From Methanomicrobiales archaeon (GTDB lineage Archaea; Halobacteriota; Methanomicrobia; Methanomicrobiales; Methanoculleaceae): a stretch of 9,361 nt of DNA. Position numbers and translations under genes: made by a program. Positions 1 through 5,448 of the stretch are shown piece after piece (position 1 is the stretch's first letter; the number at the start of each line of letters is the position of its first letter). Location: NCBI GenBank assembly GCA_012511245.1, contig JAAZGM010000182.1, forward strand, positions 1 to 9,361, in the 5' to 3' direction. Under the pieces are notes generated by a model. It ran no database searches and was not told the DNA's origin. It saw only the letters and a list, made by a program, of their open reading frames with translations.

Positions 1-84
1 CCCACCGAGGAACAGGAGAAAGAGATATCCGATACGAAGTCCTGCCCCTCCTGCGGCGCCCCCGTTCAGCGAAGGCTCTTCTAA
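1..84 (+). CDS. C-terminal end of a protein with a zinc-ribbon half motif (partial)
   Basis: The window opens inside a plus-strand reading frame that runs from base 1 to a TAA at 82-84. The 27 visible residues are an acidic linker followed by CPSCGAPVQRRLF. The CPSCGAP element is one knuckle of a zinc ribbon, which binds zinc through two CxxC pairs, so the partner pair should lie upstream, outside the window, or be supplied by another protein. The next gene starts 10 bases after the stop, so the two are probably co-transcribed. The function of the parent protein cannot be told from this tail. Confidence 0.7.
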   Translation, partial: PTEEQEKEISDTKSCPSCGAPVQRRLF

Positions 85-94
85 CGGTGGAGAC

Positions 95-841
95 ATGCCG
101 GGGGAGCGCTACTGGGAGATCGATCTCGCCCGGGGCATCGCCATCGTGATGATGATCACCTTCCATTCAGCCTTCGATCTCAACTTTTTCGGCGTCCTGC
201 CGCTCGACGTCTCCGGCGGGTCCCTCCGGATGCTTGCTTACCTGACCGCATCGACGTTCATCTTCCTCGTCGGACTCTCCTTCACCATCAGCTACGCCCG
301 GGCGGCACAGAGGCTCGACAGGCGCGGCCTCGCGCTCAAGTACGTCCGGCGCGGCCTCACTATATTCGGCTACGGACTCGTCATCACCGCCGTCACATGG
401 CTCTTCCTGCCGTCGGTCTACATCGTCTTCGGCATCCTGCACTTCATCGGGATCGCTATCCTGCTCGCGCCGCTCTTCGTCCGGTTCAATCCAAGGAGCC
501 TCATCGCCACAGGTATCGCCTGCTTCATCGCGGGGTATGCTATAAGCGGCATCACGGGCCCCTGGCCGCTCCTCTGGCTCGGTATCCGACCGGAATTCTT
601 CGCAAGCCTCGATTACGTCCCGCTCCTCCCCTGGTTTGGCCTCATCCTCATCGGCATGGCCTGCGGGCACCGCCTCTACCCGGACGGCAGGCGGGGATTT
701 TCGCTCCCGGCGGGGGAGTCAGTGCTCGCACGGCCGTTTGAGTTCCTGGGCCGGCACTCGCTCATCATATACTTCCTGCACCAGCCGATCATCCTTCTTG
801 TGATAGCAGTGCTGGCGCCGGGGGCGATGGGGTTCGGGTGA
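95..841 (+). CDS. DUF1624 / heparan-alpha-glucosaminide N-acetyltransferase catalytic-like membrane protein
   Basis: This is a 248-residue integral membrane protein with about six to seven hydrophobic segments. The N terminus carries the family hallmark: RYWEIDLARGIAIVMM (residues 5-20) followed by TFHSAFDL. The C terminus carries a second hallmark, LGRHSLIIYFLHQP (about 218-231). Both are typical of DUF1624 / HGSNAT_cat proteins, which resemble the membrane acyltransferase that moves acetyl from acetyl-CoA across a membrane onto a sugar amine. The archaeal substrate is unknown, so the activity is inference. The length is normal for the compact prokaryotic forms. The ATG at 95 is preceded by GGTGGAG (86-92), a usable if close ribosome site. 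Its stop lies in a palindrome shared with the convergent adenine deaminase gene. Confidence 0.82.
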   Translation: MPGERYWEIDLARGIAIVMMITFHSAFDLNFFGVLPLDVSGGSLRMLAYLTASTFIFLVGLSFTISYARAAQRLDRRGLALKYVRRGLTIFGYGLVITAVTWLFLPSVYIVFGILHFIGIAILLAPLFVRFNPRSLIATGIACFIAGYAISGITGPWPLLWLGIRPEFFASLDYVPLLPWFGLILIGMACGHRLYPDGRRGFSLPAGESVLARPFEFLGRHSLIIYFLHQPIILLVIAVLAPGAMGFG

Positions 842-857
842 GGGGACCCCCTCACTC
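836..857. terminator. Palindrome spanning both convergent stop codons; possible bidirectional terminator
   Basis: Bases 838-855 read GTGAGGGGACCCCCTCAC, arms of 8 bases with a 2-base centre. The pairing extends by one G-T and one G-C pair to 836-857. The left arm contains the TGA of the plus-strand membrane protein (839-841) and the right arm contains, on minus, the TGA of adenine deaminase (852-854). Neither side has a run of T after the stem, so it is not a classical intrinsic terminator. A role in ending or protecting both transcripts is inference. Confidence 0.45.
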
Positions 858-2510
858 ATAGAAGAGCGGGACGTCGGAGAACGCCCCGACGTCGAAGACC
901 CCGCGCTCCGTGACCCGCACCTCAGGAATGACTGTCAGGGCAAGGAACGAGAGGTACATGAAGGGGTTCTCGATCGCACCGAGACGCCGGGCATGCCCCT
1001 CGAGGGTTGCGAGTCGCTGCACGACCTCATCGTAGGGAAGGGCGGACATCAGCCCGGCGCACTCAAGGGGAAGCGTCGTCACGTCATTACCGGAGGCGAC
1101 CGCAAGGCCACCGCCAAGCCGGATCACCTCGGTTATGGCGCGGAGGATATCGGTATCCCCGGCACCGACCGCGACGATGTTATGGGAGTCGTGGGAGACC
1201 GAACCGGCGATCGCACCTTCTTTGAGGCCGAACCCGTTGACGAGCCCGATACCGGAGCCGGCCGCCCGGTAGCGATCGGTGACGACCGCTTTGAGGATGT
1301 CGCGGCCGGTGTCCGGGATACCGGCAGCATCGACCGGATAGCGCAGGTTCCGGGTCGTGATCTGGCCGGGCACGATCCCGATCACCCGCGCCTCCCCCCG
1401 TCCGGTCATCCGGATATCGCCGGGTTCCGGCACGCGAACGTGCATCGGAGCCGTCAGGCAGGCAGGACGGCGGTAACCGGCATCGACCACCTCGACGCCG
1501 CGCTTGAACGTCCGCTGAACATGGAATCGGTCAGGATCGTCGATGATGCAGAAGTCCGCGAGCCTCCCCGGTGCAAGGGCGCCCCGATCGCGGAGCCCGA
1601 ACCGATCGGCGGCGGAGAGTGTGGCCATACGGAGGGCAAGTTCAAGATCAAGGCCGGACGCAACCGCCTTCCTGATGCAGTCATCGATATGCCCCTCCCC
1701 GGCGAGCATATCGGCGTGCCGGTCGTCGGTGGCAAAACAGCACCGCGGCGCCGTACAGGCGTTGACGAGCGGGAGGAGATCGTGGAGGTTTCGCTCGGTC
1801 GAGCCCTCCCGGATCATGATGTACATCCCCCTGAGGAGTTTTTCCTGTGCCTCGGAGAGCACCGTGCACTCGTGATCGCTCTGGACGCCGGCATAGATGT
1901 AGGCGTTCAGGTCCTTCCCCACGAGGTACGGCGCATGGCCATCGATGACCTCGAAGAGATCCAATTTTGCCTGGAGATCCTCATCGCCGGAGAGGACACC
2001 GGGAACGTTCATCACCTCGGCAAGCCCGAGAACCCCCGCCCGCCCCCGGAACCGGGCGAGATCAGCGGCCATGAGCACGGCACCACCCGCATCGAAGGGT
2101 GTTGCCGGGACAGAAGAGGGGAGCATGACCAGGATATCAAGCGGTGTCTGCACCCCTTCGGCAAGCATGTAGTCGATCCCCGGTGCCCCGCAGACGTTTG
2201 CTATCTCATGGGGATCGGCGATCACCGTCGTCGTGCCGTGCGCGAGGACAAGACGGGCATACTCCGCCGGCGCAAGGAGCGAACTCTCGACATGGACGTG
2301 CGCATCGATCAGCCCGGGCACCACATAGGCGCCCCGGAGATCATACTCCCGCGCGCCCTGGTAATCGCCAAAACCGATGATACGACCGCCCTTCACCGCA
2401 AAGTCCGTATGCTCCCAGGTACACGCAAACGGGTTGAAGACCGCTGCTCCGGTGAAGACAGCATCCGCAGGCTCGAGTCCCCGGGCCGCTGCAAGTTCTG
2501 CTGGAATCAG
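852..2510 (-). CDS. ade: Adenine deaminase, probably initiated at CTG
   Basis: This enzyme deaminates adenine to hypoxanthine plus ammonia in purine salvage and is a metal-dependent amidohydrolase in the cytoplasm. From the CTG at 2508-2510 the protein has 552 residues, normal for the family. Visible motifs are VPGLIDAHVHVESS with the metal-binding HxH (H71, H73), GTTTVIADPHEIANVCG, the SDHECT segment, FATDDRHADML, LAPGRLADF and, in the C-terminal domain, SHDSHNIVAVG and NPFMYLSFLALTVIPEVRVT. The first ATG, GTG or TTG in frame is a GTG at 2394-2396, but about 38 residues before it (LIPAELAAARGLEPADAVF, then FNPFACTWEHTDFAV) clearly belong to the family fold. A TAG at 2553-2555 limits the frame, and no standard start lies between. 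GGAGGT (2517-2522) sits 6 bases before the CTG, which overlaps the lipoprotein stop as CTGA. Function is secure. The exact start is inferred. Confidence 0.93.
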   Translation of the reverse strand: MIPAELAAARGLEPADAVFTGAAVFNPFACTWEHTDFAVKGGRIIGFGDYQGAREYDLRGAYVVPGLIDAHVHVESSLLAPAEYARLVLAHGTTTVIADPHEIANVCGAPGIDYMLAEGVQTPLDILVMLPSSVPATPFDAGGAVLMAADLARFRGRAGVLGLAEVMNVPGVLSGDEDLQAKLDLFEVIDGHAPYLVGKDLNAYIYAGVQSDHECTVLSEAQEKLLRGMYIMIREGSTERNLHDLLPLVNACTAPRCCFATDDRHADMLAGEGHIDDCIRKAVASGLDLELALRMATLSAADRFGLRDRGALAPGRLADFCIIDDPDRFHVQRTFKRGVEVVDAGYRRPACLTAPMHVRVPEPGDIRMTGRGEARVIGIVPGQITTRNLRYPVDAAGIPDTGRDILKAVVTDRYRAAGSGIGLVNGFGLKEGAIAGSVSHDSHNIVAVGAGDTDILRAITEVIRLGGGLAVASGNDVTTLPLECAGLMSALPYDEVVQRLATLEGHARRLGAIENPFMYLSFLALTVIPEVRVTERGVFDVGAFSDVPLFYE

Positions 2511-2866
2511 GTTGATACCTCCAGATTGCGGATGACGGATGCTTTCCGCTCGCTACCGGCGAACACGGTCAGGAAGACCTTGTATGAGCCAGGCTGCAGA
2601 TCTGCCTGGATTGTGTACTCGTTCGTTCCCTGCCCGAGTTCGATGTATCGCGCTTCAGAGAAGGCCTCGTGCTGTTCAAACGTGCTCACCTCCATGATCG
2701 TGAGCTGGAGCACGGCGTTCTTGACAGGTTCACCGTTATTCTCCACATGGACCTGCAGAACACCATTGCTGTAGGCCACCTCCCCAAACGATGTGGAGAG
2801 GCATCCGACAGCGCTGATGAGGGCGGCAAGGGCCAGTATCAGAAAGATTGCATATCTTCTGGACAT
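2507..2866 (-). CDS. Small predicted lipoprotein with a beta-sandwich-like domain
   Basis: This is a 119-residue hypothetical protein. It begins MSRRYAIFLILALAALISAV, followed by GC: two arginines, a hydrophobic core and a lipobox-like AVGC with the candidate lipid-bearing cysteine at 22. It should therefore be exported and anchored to the outside of the membrane. The remaining ~97 residues are rich in alternating hydrophobic residues and turns (for example VLQVHVENNGEPVKNAVLQL and LQPGSYKVFLTVFAG), as in small Ig-like or CARDB-like domains, but no specific family is recognised. The ATG at 2864-2866 directly follows an in-frame TGA that ends a possible leader ORF, and only a weak GAGTGA precedes it. 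Its own TGA overlaps the adenine deaminase start. Pairing of a lipoprotein with a purine salvage enzyme gives no clear functional hint. Confidence 0.75.
   Translation of the reverse strand: MSRRYAIFLILALAALISAVGCLSTSFGEVAYSNGVLQVHVENNGEPVKNAVLQLTIMEVSTFEQHEAFSEARYIELGQGTNEYTIQADLQPGSYKVFLTVFAGSERKASVIRNLEVST
2517..2522 (-). promoter_or_regulatory. Ribosome binding site of adenine deaminase, inside the lipoprotein gene
   Basis: On minus this reads GGAGGT, a full match to the archaeal anti-Shine-Dalgarno. It lies within the last codons of the lipoprotein gene, 6 bases before the CTG at 2510-2508 and far (120 bases) from the GTG at 2396. Its place therefore argues for initiation at the CTG, or less likely at the next codon ATT (2505-2507), rather than at the GTG. 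Confidence 0.7.
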
Positions 2867-2929
2867 TCACTCGGATGAGACGGGAGCTCGATCCCGCGTC
2901 GGCACAAGCGCGATCATAGAGTCCACCAT
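2867..2929 (-). CDS. Possible 20-residue leader ORF in frame with the lipoprotein gene
   Basis: The minus strand has an ATG at 2927-2929 and then 20 codons (beginning MVDSMIALVP) ending in TGA at 2867-2869. The lipoprotein ATG is the very next codon in the same frame, giving TGAATG. A strong GGAGGTGA (2940-2947) precedes the small ORF by 10 bases, while the lipoprotein has only a weak site of its own. The layout suggests that translation of the leader feeds ribosomes to the lipoprotein start. The peptide resembles nothing known to me, and it could be chance in an untranslated leader. Confidence 0.4.
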   Translation of the reverse strand: MVDSMIALVPTRDRAPVSSE

Positions 2930-2939
2930 CCCCCCAGAT

Positions 2940-2947
2940 TCACCTCC
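2940..2947 (-). promoter_or_regulatory. Strong ribosome binding site before the leader ORF
   Basis: On minus this reads GGAGGTGA, a near-complete complement to the archaeal 16S rRNA 3' end. It lies 10 bases before the ATG of the 20-codon leader ORF and about 73 bases before the lipoprotein ATG. It is therefore badly placed for the lipoprotein but usable for the leader ORF. Confidence 0.55.
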
Positions 2948-2974
2948 ACTCTATTCATTCAGAATTTTGGCTGC

Positions 2975-2988
2975 TATTATTAAAATAT
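2975..2988 (-). promoter_or_regulatory. TATA box for the lipoprotein-ade transcript
   Basis: On minus this reads ATATTTTAATAATA inside an AT-rich patch. The usual distance of about 25-27 bases puts transcription start near 2955, just ahead of the GGAGGTGA at 2947-2940. That gives a short leader with a ribosome site, in line with the leader ORF being the first translated frame. Confidence 0.5.
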
Positions 2989-3171
2989 TGCGAAAATACC
3001 GGAGATTTCAGGTGTCCTTGATCCAGAGACCGATACCGGCAGGTGCGGCAGGGGGTCTACCCGGAATCATGGAAAACGGGCGGGGGTGCAACCGGGCCTG
3101 CTCTCTGGGTAGTGCTCTAGCATATAACTGATAATCAATCTCGGCGGATTCAACTGAAAATTTTCATTATC

Positions 3172-3188
3172 GGGCTTTGATAAAGCCC
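3172..3188. repeat. Perfect 7-base-pair hairpin
   Basis: Bases read GGGCTTT GAT AAAGCCC, a perfect inverted repeat with a 3-base loop. Just to its left, 3155-3166 (TGAAAATTTTCA) is a perfect AT-rich palindrome. Read on minus, the hairpin is followed by AT-rich sequence, so it might end a minus-strand RNA, but no long T run is present. It could also be a protein-binding site. Confidence 0.4.
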
Positions 3189-3288
3189 TGTTCCGGTTTT
3201 CGCTCTTCCTTGACGAGGTTGGTGCCGGATCCGGCCTGTTTTCGAGTTCGACCAATTCTTTCAAGCACATCCTTATGTCGTGGGTCGT

Positions 3289-3405
3289 GGCGGTTCGCGC
3301 GGAGAGGAAGACCGCCCTGTCTCGCGCAAACGTCTCTCGCGCTCTTATCAACCCCACCCCGCCCGCGCTTTCAGCGCTCCTCTCCCGCCCCTCAAGGGGC
3401 AGGAG
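3289..3405. repeat. GC-rich cluster of hairpins
   Basis: Three inverted repeats lie in about 120 bases. GGCGGT (3289-3294) pairs with ACCGCC (3311-3316). GCGCT TTC AGCGC occupies 3365-3377. CTCC-CG-CCCC (3382-3391) pairs with GGGG-CA-GGAG (3396-3405) around a TCAA loop. The block also holds two copies of TCTCGCGC (3320-3327 and 3334-3341). The density of stems inside noncoding DNA flanked by AT-rich sequence suggests a structured RNA or a dispersed intergenic repeat. Which one cannot be decided from one copy. Confidence 0.4.
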
Positions 3406-3621
3406 CAGTCATGGCGATGCCCTATGGAAAGCCGTGCCTTGATTGTATGCAAGCGGGAACACCTGGATCGGATCTCAGATGACCAGTTGTTTCGTAGGGC
3501 ACTACCGCTCTTTGTGGATTCAGCGGGGCAGGAGAACCCTGGTGGAACGGGCAAGCAGATACCGCAAGCAATCTGCATTATAATAGTATAGCAAGGATAA
3601 ATATCAGTATATTACCGGGAA

Positions 3622-3639
3622 CAGGGGGATTCACCCCTG
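3622..3639. repeat. Hairpin just upstream of the peptidase TATA box
   Basis: CAGGGG (3622-3627) pairs with CCCCTG (3634-3639) around GATTCA. It ends 5 bases before the TATA box at 3645, a position where a regulator bound to an inverted repeat could affect factor binding. The operator role is inference only. Confidence 0.3.
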
Positions 3640-3644
3640 GATAA

Positions 3645-3653
3645 TTTATAATA
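3645..3653 (+). promoter_or_regulatory. TATA box of the metallopeptidase gene
   Basis: The sequence TTTATAATA is centred about 32 bases before the ATG at 3681. Using the usual archaeal spacing of about 27 bases, transcription would start near 3676, leaving a leader of about five bases or none. No ribosome site is seen before the ATG, which agrees with a leaderless message. Confidence 0.5.
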
Positions 3654-3680
3654 CGTATCAATTATAATAATTCGACCATA

Positions 3681-4343
3681 ATGATTGGGGCTGATCACGC
3701 TTCCCGCCTGCACCGGGTATTTGAAGAACTTCAGGAGAAGGGGCTGATTGACCACAGGAGGAGGCTGGTGAGATGCCCATTTACCATCTCAATGCGGGGA
3801 TGTCCGGCACTCAACTGCATCCGTTATCGACACTCCTTCTATGAAAATGACCTCTCGAAAGCAAACGACGACTCGCTCCGTTTCGCGTTGCTCCACGAAG
3901 AAGGGCACGTGAGGAGAGGCTCCCCCCTGCTCTCAGCCCTCCCGGCTCTCCCCGTCCTTCTCTGCTTCGCTCTCTTCGGGCATCCATCCCTGCAGCCGGG
4001 AGGTCTCCTGGCTACAAAACTGGCTCTCATCGTCCCCCTTCTCCTGGCCACGCTCTTTGCCTACCAGGTGTACTATCGCCGCATGTACGACGAGGAGTTC
4101 GCAGCCGACCGATACGCTGCCGATGCTATGGGAAGGTGCTATCAGGTCAGGGATCCCGGCATCCTCCTCCAGAATCTCCTCTCAAGCCTCCATACCGGGG
4201 CGGCAGCCTCACGCAGCAATGGCATGGCCGCTGGAATCTTTCGGTCCGGGCACGATTACCAGCCGCCGATCTCCGAGCGCGTGCAGAGGCTCAGGGCCGC
4301 AGGGTTGGTTGTGCACCCGACAGAAGGCAACCGCCCCCGTTGA
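3681..4343 (+). CDS. Short membrane zinc metallopeptidase (M48-like)
   Basis: This 220-residue protein has the HExxH zinc motif as LLHEEGHVRRGS (H72 and H76 as ligands, E73 as catalytic base). A downstream DEEFAADRYAADA segment places E139 as the likely third zinc ligand, in the ExxAD pattern of M48 peptidases. Two hydrophobic segments (about 83-100 and 108-130) sit between the two motifs, so the active site should lie at the cytoplasmic membrane face as in HtpX-type enzymes. The N-terminal ~65 residues are unusual: a helical start, then a cysteine-containing stretch (C32, C41, C46) just ahead of the zinc motif. It is shorter than typical HtpX proteins (about 280-300 residues) and lacks their first two membrane helices. 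It stands alone, between a gene-poor region and the parA promoter. Family assignment rests on the motifs. The substrate is unknown. Confidence 0.78.
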   Translation: MIGADHASRLHRVFEELQEKGLIDHRRRLVRCPFTISMRGCPALNCIRYRHSFYENDLSKANDDSLRFALLHEEGHVRRGSPLLSALPALPVLLCFALFGHPSLQPGGLLATKLALIVPLLLATLFAYQVYYRRMYDEEFAADRYAADAMGRCYQVRDPGILLQNLLSSLHTGAAASRSNGMAAGIFRSGHDYQPPISERVQRLRAAGLVVHPTEGNRPR

Positions 4344-4523
4344 GACCTGCCGCTCTGGTATGTGCCGGATACCCCGTTGACCGGGCACTTGAGAAGATAT
4401 TCTTTCCCACCCGGGATCCTTGAGGGAAAAAGTGGTGAATAATCCTTTATTTTACCATCCCGGAGAAAAGAATATTTCAAAAAGGCAGGGCGCTTAGAAC
4501 ATACATATCAAGATAAACGTAGA

Positions 4524-4533
4524 TTTAATAATA
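4524..4533 (+). promoter_or_regulatory. TATA box of the parA-chemosensory operon
   Basis: The sequence TTTAATAATA is centred about 31 bases before the GTG at 4560. That predicts transcription start at about 4555, at or just before the start codon. The 216 bases between the peptidase stop and parA hold nothing else firm apart from a T-rich patch (4441-4453) that might end the peptidase transcript. Confidence 0.5.
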
Positions 4534-4559
4534 ACTATTTCAAATAAGGGTATTGAGGG

Positions 4560-5423
4560 GTGCTGGACATTACGATTATAGCGTTCGCCCACCATAAGGG
4601 CGGCACAGGAAAGACAACATCGTGTCTTAACGTTGCAGGATACCTCCAGAAAGATGGAAAAAGAGTTCTGGTGGTGGACTGCGACCCGCAGGCCAATGCC
4701 ACCACAGGCCTTGGAATCAACCCCGAGACCCTCCGGTTGAGCATATATGACGTTTTTATGAGCATCTTTGAGGGGTTTCCCGACGCCACCATCACAGATG
4801 TGATCGTCCCCACAGCGTCCGGGATCGACCTCGCACCGGCAACCCTTGATCTCGTGGGGGTTGAACCTTATCTCTACAGTATCGATGACCGGGCAGGAGT
4901 GCTCAGGGAAGTGCTCGCGCAGGTGAAGGATGCCTACGACTTCATCCTGATCGATACACCCCCAAGCATGGGCCAGTTCGTCATCAACGGCCTCGTTGCA
5001 GCGGACCATACTGTCGTCACCCTTGACTCCGGCACGTTCGCCCTGAAGGGAATGGATGCACTGTCCACGATCTTTGGCGACATCAGGGAGATGCTCGGAG
5101 AAGATGTCTCCGCGGATTTCGCCATCCTGACCCGCTGGAAAGGGTCAGGCGATCCGGCAGCAGGGACGGGTGGATTTGCACACTTTTTGAGGCGTATCTT
5201 CTCACCCGCCCCATCTGCAGACGAAGAGAGGGAGAGGGAGCGGTTGAAGATATTCGAGGCAGAAGTCAGAAAAACGTTCAAACAGGTCTTTACAGTGCCG
5301 TATTCACCTGTTATCTATGAGACACAGCAGCGCGGGCTTCCCATCTCCCATTATGCACCCGAGAGTGGCGCCGGCAAAGAATACCGAGCGATTGCAAGTG
5401 CGCTCGACCGACTGGACAAATAA
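4560..5423 (+). CDS. ParA/MinD-family ATPase, probable positioning factor for the chemoreceptor cluster
   Basis: This 287-residue protein has the deviant Walker A motif HHKGGTGKTT with the signature lysine K13 and catalytic K18, Walker A' as VLVVDCDPQANAT (D42), and Walker B as FILIDTPPS (D132). Its C-terminal end (ETQQRGLPISHYAPES) is typical of ParA. ParA proteins dimerise on ATP, bind DNA nonspecifically and position cargo through a partner that triggers hydrolysis. No parB or centromere-like repeats are seen. The next gene is a soluble chemoreceptor 21 bases downstream, which points to array positioning, as for PpfA in Rhodobacter sphaeroides. About 45 residues around 190-235 (WKGSGDPAAGTGG, later a charged EERERERLKIFEAEV run) replace the short loop usual in ParA. 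The GTG at 4560 is the first start after an in-frame TGA at 4554-4556. GAGG lies only one base away, so initiation may be leaderless. Confidence 0.9.
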   Translation: MLDITIIAFAHHKGGTGKTTSCLNVAGYLQKDGKRVLVVDCDPQANATTGLGINPETLRLSIYDVFMSIFEGFPDATITDVIVPTASGIDLAPATLDLVGVEPYLYSIDDRAGVLREVLAQVKDAYDFILIDTPPSMGQFVINGLVAADHTVVTLDSGTFALKGMDALSTIFGDIREMLGEDVSADFAILTRWKGSGDPAAGTGGFAHFLRRIFSPAPSADEERERERLKIFEAEVRKTFKQVFTVPYSPVIYETQQRGLPISHYAPESGAGKEYRAIASALDRLDK

Positions 5424-5424
5424 T

Positions 5425-5448
5425 ATGATGAAGATGCGTAACCGATGA
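5425..5448 (+). other. Seven-codon mini-ORF overlapping the chemoreceptor start
   Basis: Directly after the parA stop, ATG at 5425-5427 opens a frame (MMKMRNR) that ends with TGA at 5446-5448, sharing ATGA with the receptor start at 5445. No good ribosome site precedes either. It might pass ribosomes that leave parA on to the receptor gene, but a frame this short easily occurs by chance. Confidence 0.2.

Larger units (their letters stand above)
3000..3644. other. Long gene-poor intergenic region between divergent units
   Basis: No frame here is supported by a ribosome site, a recognisable domain or a family motif. Short open frames exist on both strands (for example 3280-3591 plus and 3067-3357 minus), but they are arginine-, proline- and serine-rich in the way noncoding GC-rich DNA reads. 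The region is mosaic: AT-rich at 3120-3170 and 3580-3680, GC-rich with hairpins at 3289-3405. It separates the minus-strand lipoprotein-ade unit from the plus-strand peptidase and chemosensory genes. It could hold a noncoding RNA, a dispersed repeat copy or remains of a lost gene. Confidence 0.5.

Noticed and set aside
167..670. 167-codon minus-strand frame in the membrane protein gene
   Set aside because: Antisense of hydrophobic codons gives a highly acidic product (E, D rich) with no motif.
993..2774. 593-codon open frame on plus opposite adenine deaminase and the lipoprotein gene
   Set aside because: It is the antisense shadow of strong, motif-rich coding sequence; its product is low in hydrophobic core pattern and rich in R, D, G and P, and has no family motif.
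2867..2869. TGA between leader ORF and lipoprotein read through as selenocysteine
   Set aside because: Signal peptide follows right after the TGA, which fits a true N terminus; no sign of a selenocysteine element was found, and I know of no evidence for selenocysteine use in this order.
3067..3357. 96-codon minus-strand frame in the intergenic region
   Set aside because: No ribosome site or family resemblance, and it crosses both the palindrome and hairpin block.
3280..3591. 103-codon plus-strand frame in the intergenic region
   Set aside because: No ribosome site, no motif, runs through the hairpin cluster; composition reads as noncoding GC-rich DNA.
4256..4480. 74-codon minus-strand frame overlapping the peptidase end
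   Set aside because: Overlaps the peptidase coding end and has no supporting signal.
4560..5423. ParA as a plasmid or chromosome partition gene
   Set aside because: No parB, parS-like repeats, replication initiator or mobile element signs nearby; the operon partners are chemosensory. Not excluded, but less likely.
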